From DATECU01 sp035286745 (lineage in GTDB: Bacteria > Acidobacteriota > Vicinamibacteria > Fen-336), in assembly GCA_035286745.1 (NCBI GenBank), contig DATECU010000108.1, forward strand, positions 1 to 6,474: a DNA stretch of 6,474 bases, in the 5' to 3' direction. The translations under genes were made by a program, and so were the position numbers. Of the stretch, positions 6,341-6,474 are shown piece by piece. Under the pieces are notes generated by a model. That model worked only from the letters and a program-made list of their open reading frames with translations. It was not told the origin of the DNA and ran no database searches. The first letter of the stretch is position 1. Every line of letters begins with the position of its first letter.

Positions 6341-6364
6341 GCCTCCCATCGTTGCATGGTGGGC
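6341..6364 (+). promoter_or_regulatory. Imperfect inverted repeat before the HicB-like gene, possible operator
   Basis: GCCTCCCAT (6341-6349) and ATGGTGGGC (6356-6364) form an inverted repeat with one mismatch and one G-T pair around a 6-nt centre, ending 18 nt before the ATG at 6383. HicB antitoxins and related regulators often repress their own promoters through palindromic sites, so an operator is one reading. An mRNA hairpin or terminator for the preceding gene is another; no T-run follows it. Confidence 0.35.
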
Positions 6365-6371
6365 TCGACTC

Positions 6372-6376
6372 GAGGA
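6372..6376 (+). promoter_or_regulatory. Ribosome binding site of the HicB-like gene
   Basis: GAGGA lies 6 nt before the ATG at 6383, a well-placed Shine-Dalgarno that supports this start. Confidence 0.55.
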
Positions 6377-6382
6377 TCAGCC

Positions 6383-6474
6383 ATGGCAATCGAGATCGTC
6401 TTTGTGGCCGAGGAGGCGCCGGAAGGAGGCTACACGGCTCGTGCCGTCGAGGCTTCCATCTTCACGGAGGCGGA
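6383..6474 (+). CDS. HicB-family antitoxin-like protein, 5' part only (cut by window edge)
   Basis: The first 30 codons of a gene running off the window, in an open frame after a well-spaced Shine-Dalgarno. The peptide begins MAIEIVFVAEEAPEGGYTAR and continues to an ASIFTEA motif. This matches the N-terminal beta-hairpin of short HicB-like proteins (usually about 70-80 residues), some of which are misnamed '2-oxoisovalerate dehydrogenase' in databases. The E-x-PEGGYTAR-x(5)-IFTEA pattern is characteristic. Such proteins usually neutralise a HicA mRNA interferase encoded next to them; a hicA-like gene would be expected just beyond position 6474, since none is seen before it. Whether the protein has a C-terminal DNA-binding domain cannot be seen. 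Confidence 0.72.
   Translation, partial: MAIEIVFVAEEAPEGGYTARAVEASIFTEA

Noticed and set aside
1..6474. CRISPR arrays, tRNA or rRNA genes, insertion sequences
   Set aside because: No regularly spaced repeats, no cloverleaf-like or rRNA segments, and no transposase or terminal inverted repeats were seen on either strand.

Overview
The window is very G+C-rich (by eye about two thirds or more). Its coding strand is entirely '+', and GC-ending codons dominate, so long shadow frames are everywhere. The gene content (a Mycobacterium-type glutamine-dependent NAD+ synthetase, a GT35 glucan phosphorylase with a DUF3417 N-terminus, small toxin-antitoxin-like pairs, a secreted protein of a poorly described family) suits a free-living high-GC bacterium. 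Acidobacteriota or a similar soil/sediment lineage is my guess, but nothing here fixes the taxon.

Layout. (1) Positions 22-1031 hold a two-gene toxin-antitoxin-like unit: a small DUF6922-like protein, then an AbiEii/DUF1814 nucleotidyltransferase. The second gene probably starts at a TTG inside the first gene's stop codon (TTGA overlap). (2) Positions 1032-1149 are a 118-nt intergenic gap with a strong GC hairpin. (3) Positions 1150-3096 encode NadE, with both its glutaminase and its synthetase active sites intact. (4) Positions 3097-3179 carry a perfect TATAAT box and a good ribosome binding site. (5) Positions 3180-5297 encode an alpha-glucan (glycogen) phosphorylase with its phosphate-binding and PLP-lysine motifs intact. 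(6) Positions 5352-6302 encode a probable lipoprotein or secreted protein of a family I cannot assign a function to. (7) Positions 6303-6382 contain two short inverted repeats. (8) From 6383 to the window edge is the first 30 codons of a HicB-like antitoxin.

How the genes relate. The two enzymes are central metabolism (the last step of NAD+ synthesis; release of glucose-1-phosphate from storage glucan). They appear to be separate transcription units rather than a pathway operon. They are bracketed by an AbiEii-type module upstream and a HicB-type gene downstream, so the metabolic pair sits between accessory toxin-antitoxin-like loci. I see no insertion sequence, CRISPR array, tRNA or rRNA. 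I do not see convincing evidence of a new multi-gene system. The items most worth a second look are the DUF6922/AbiEii pair, the uncharacterised lipoprotein, and the inverted repeat in front of the HicB-like gene.
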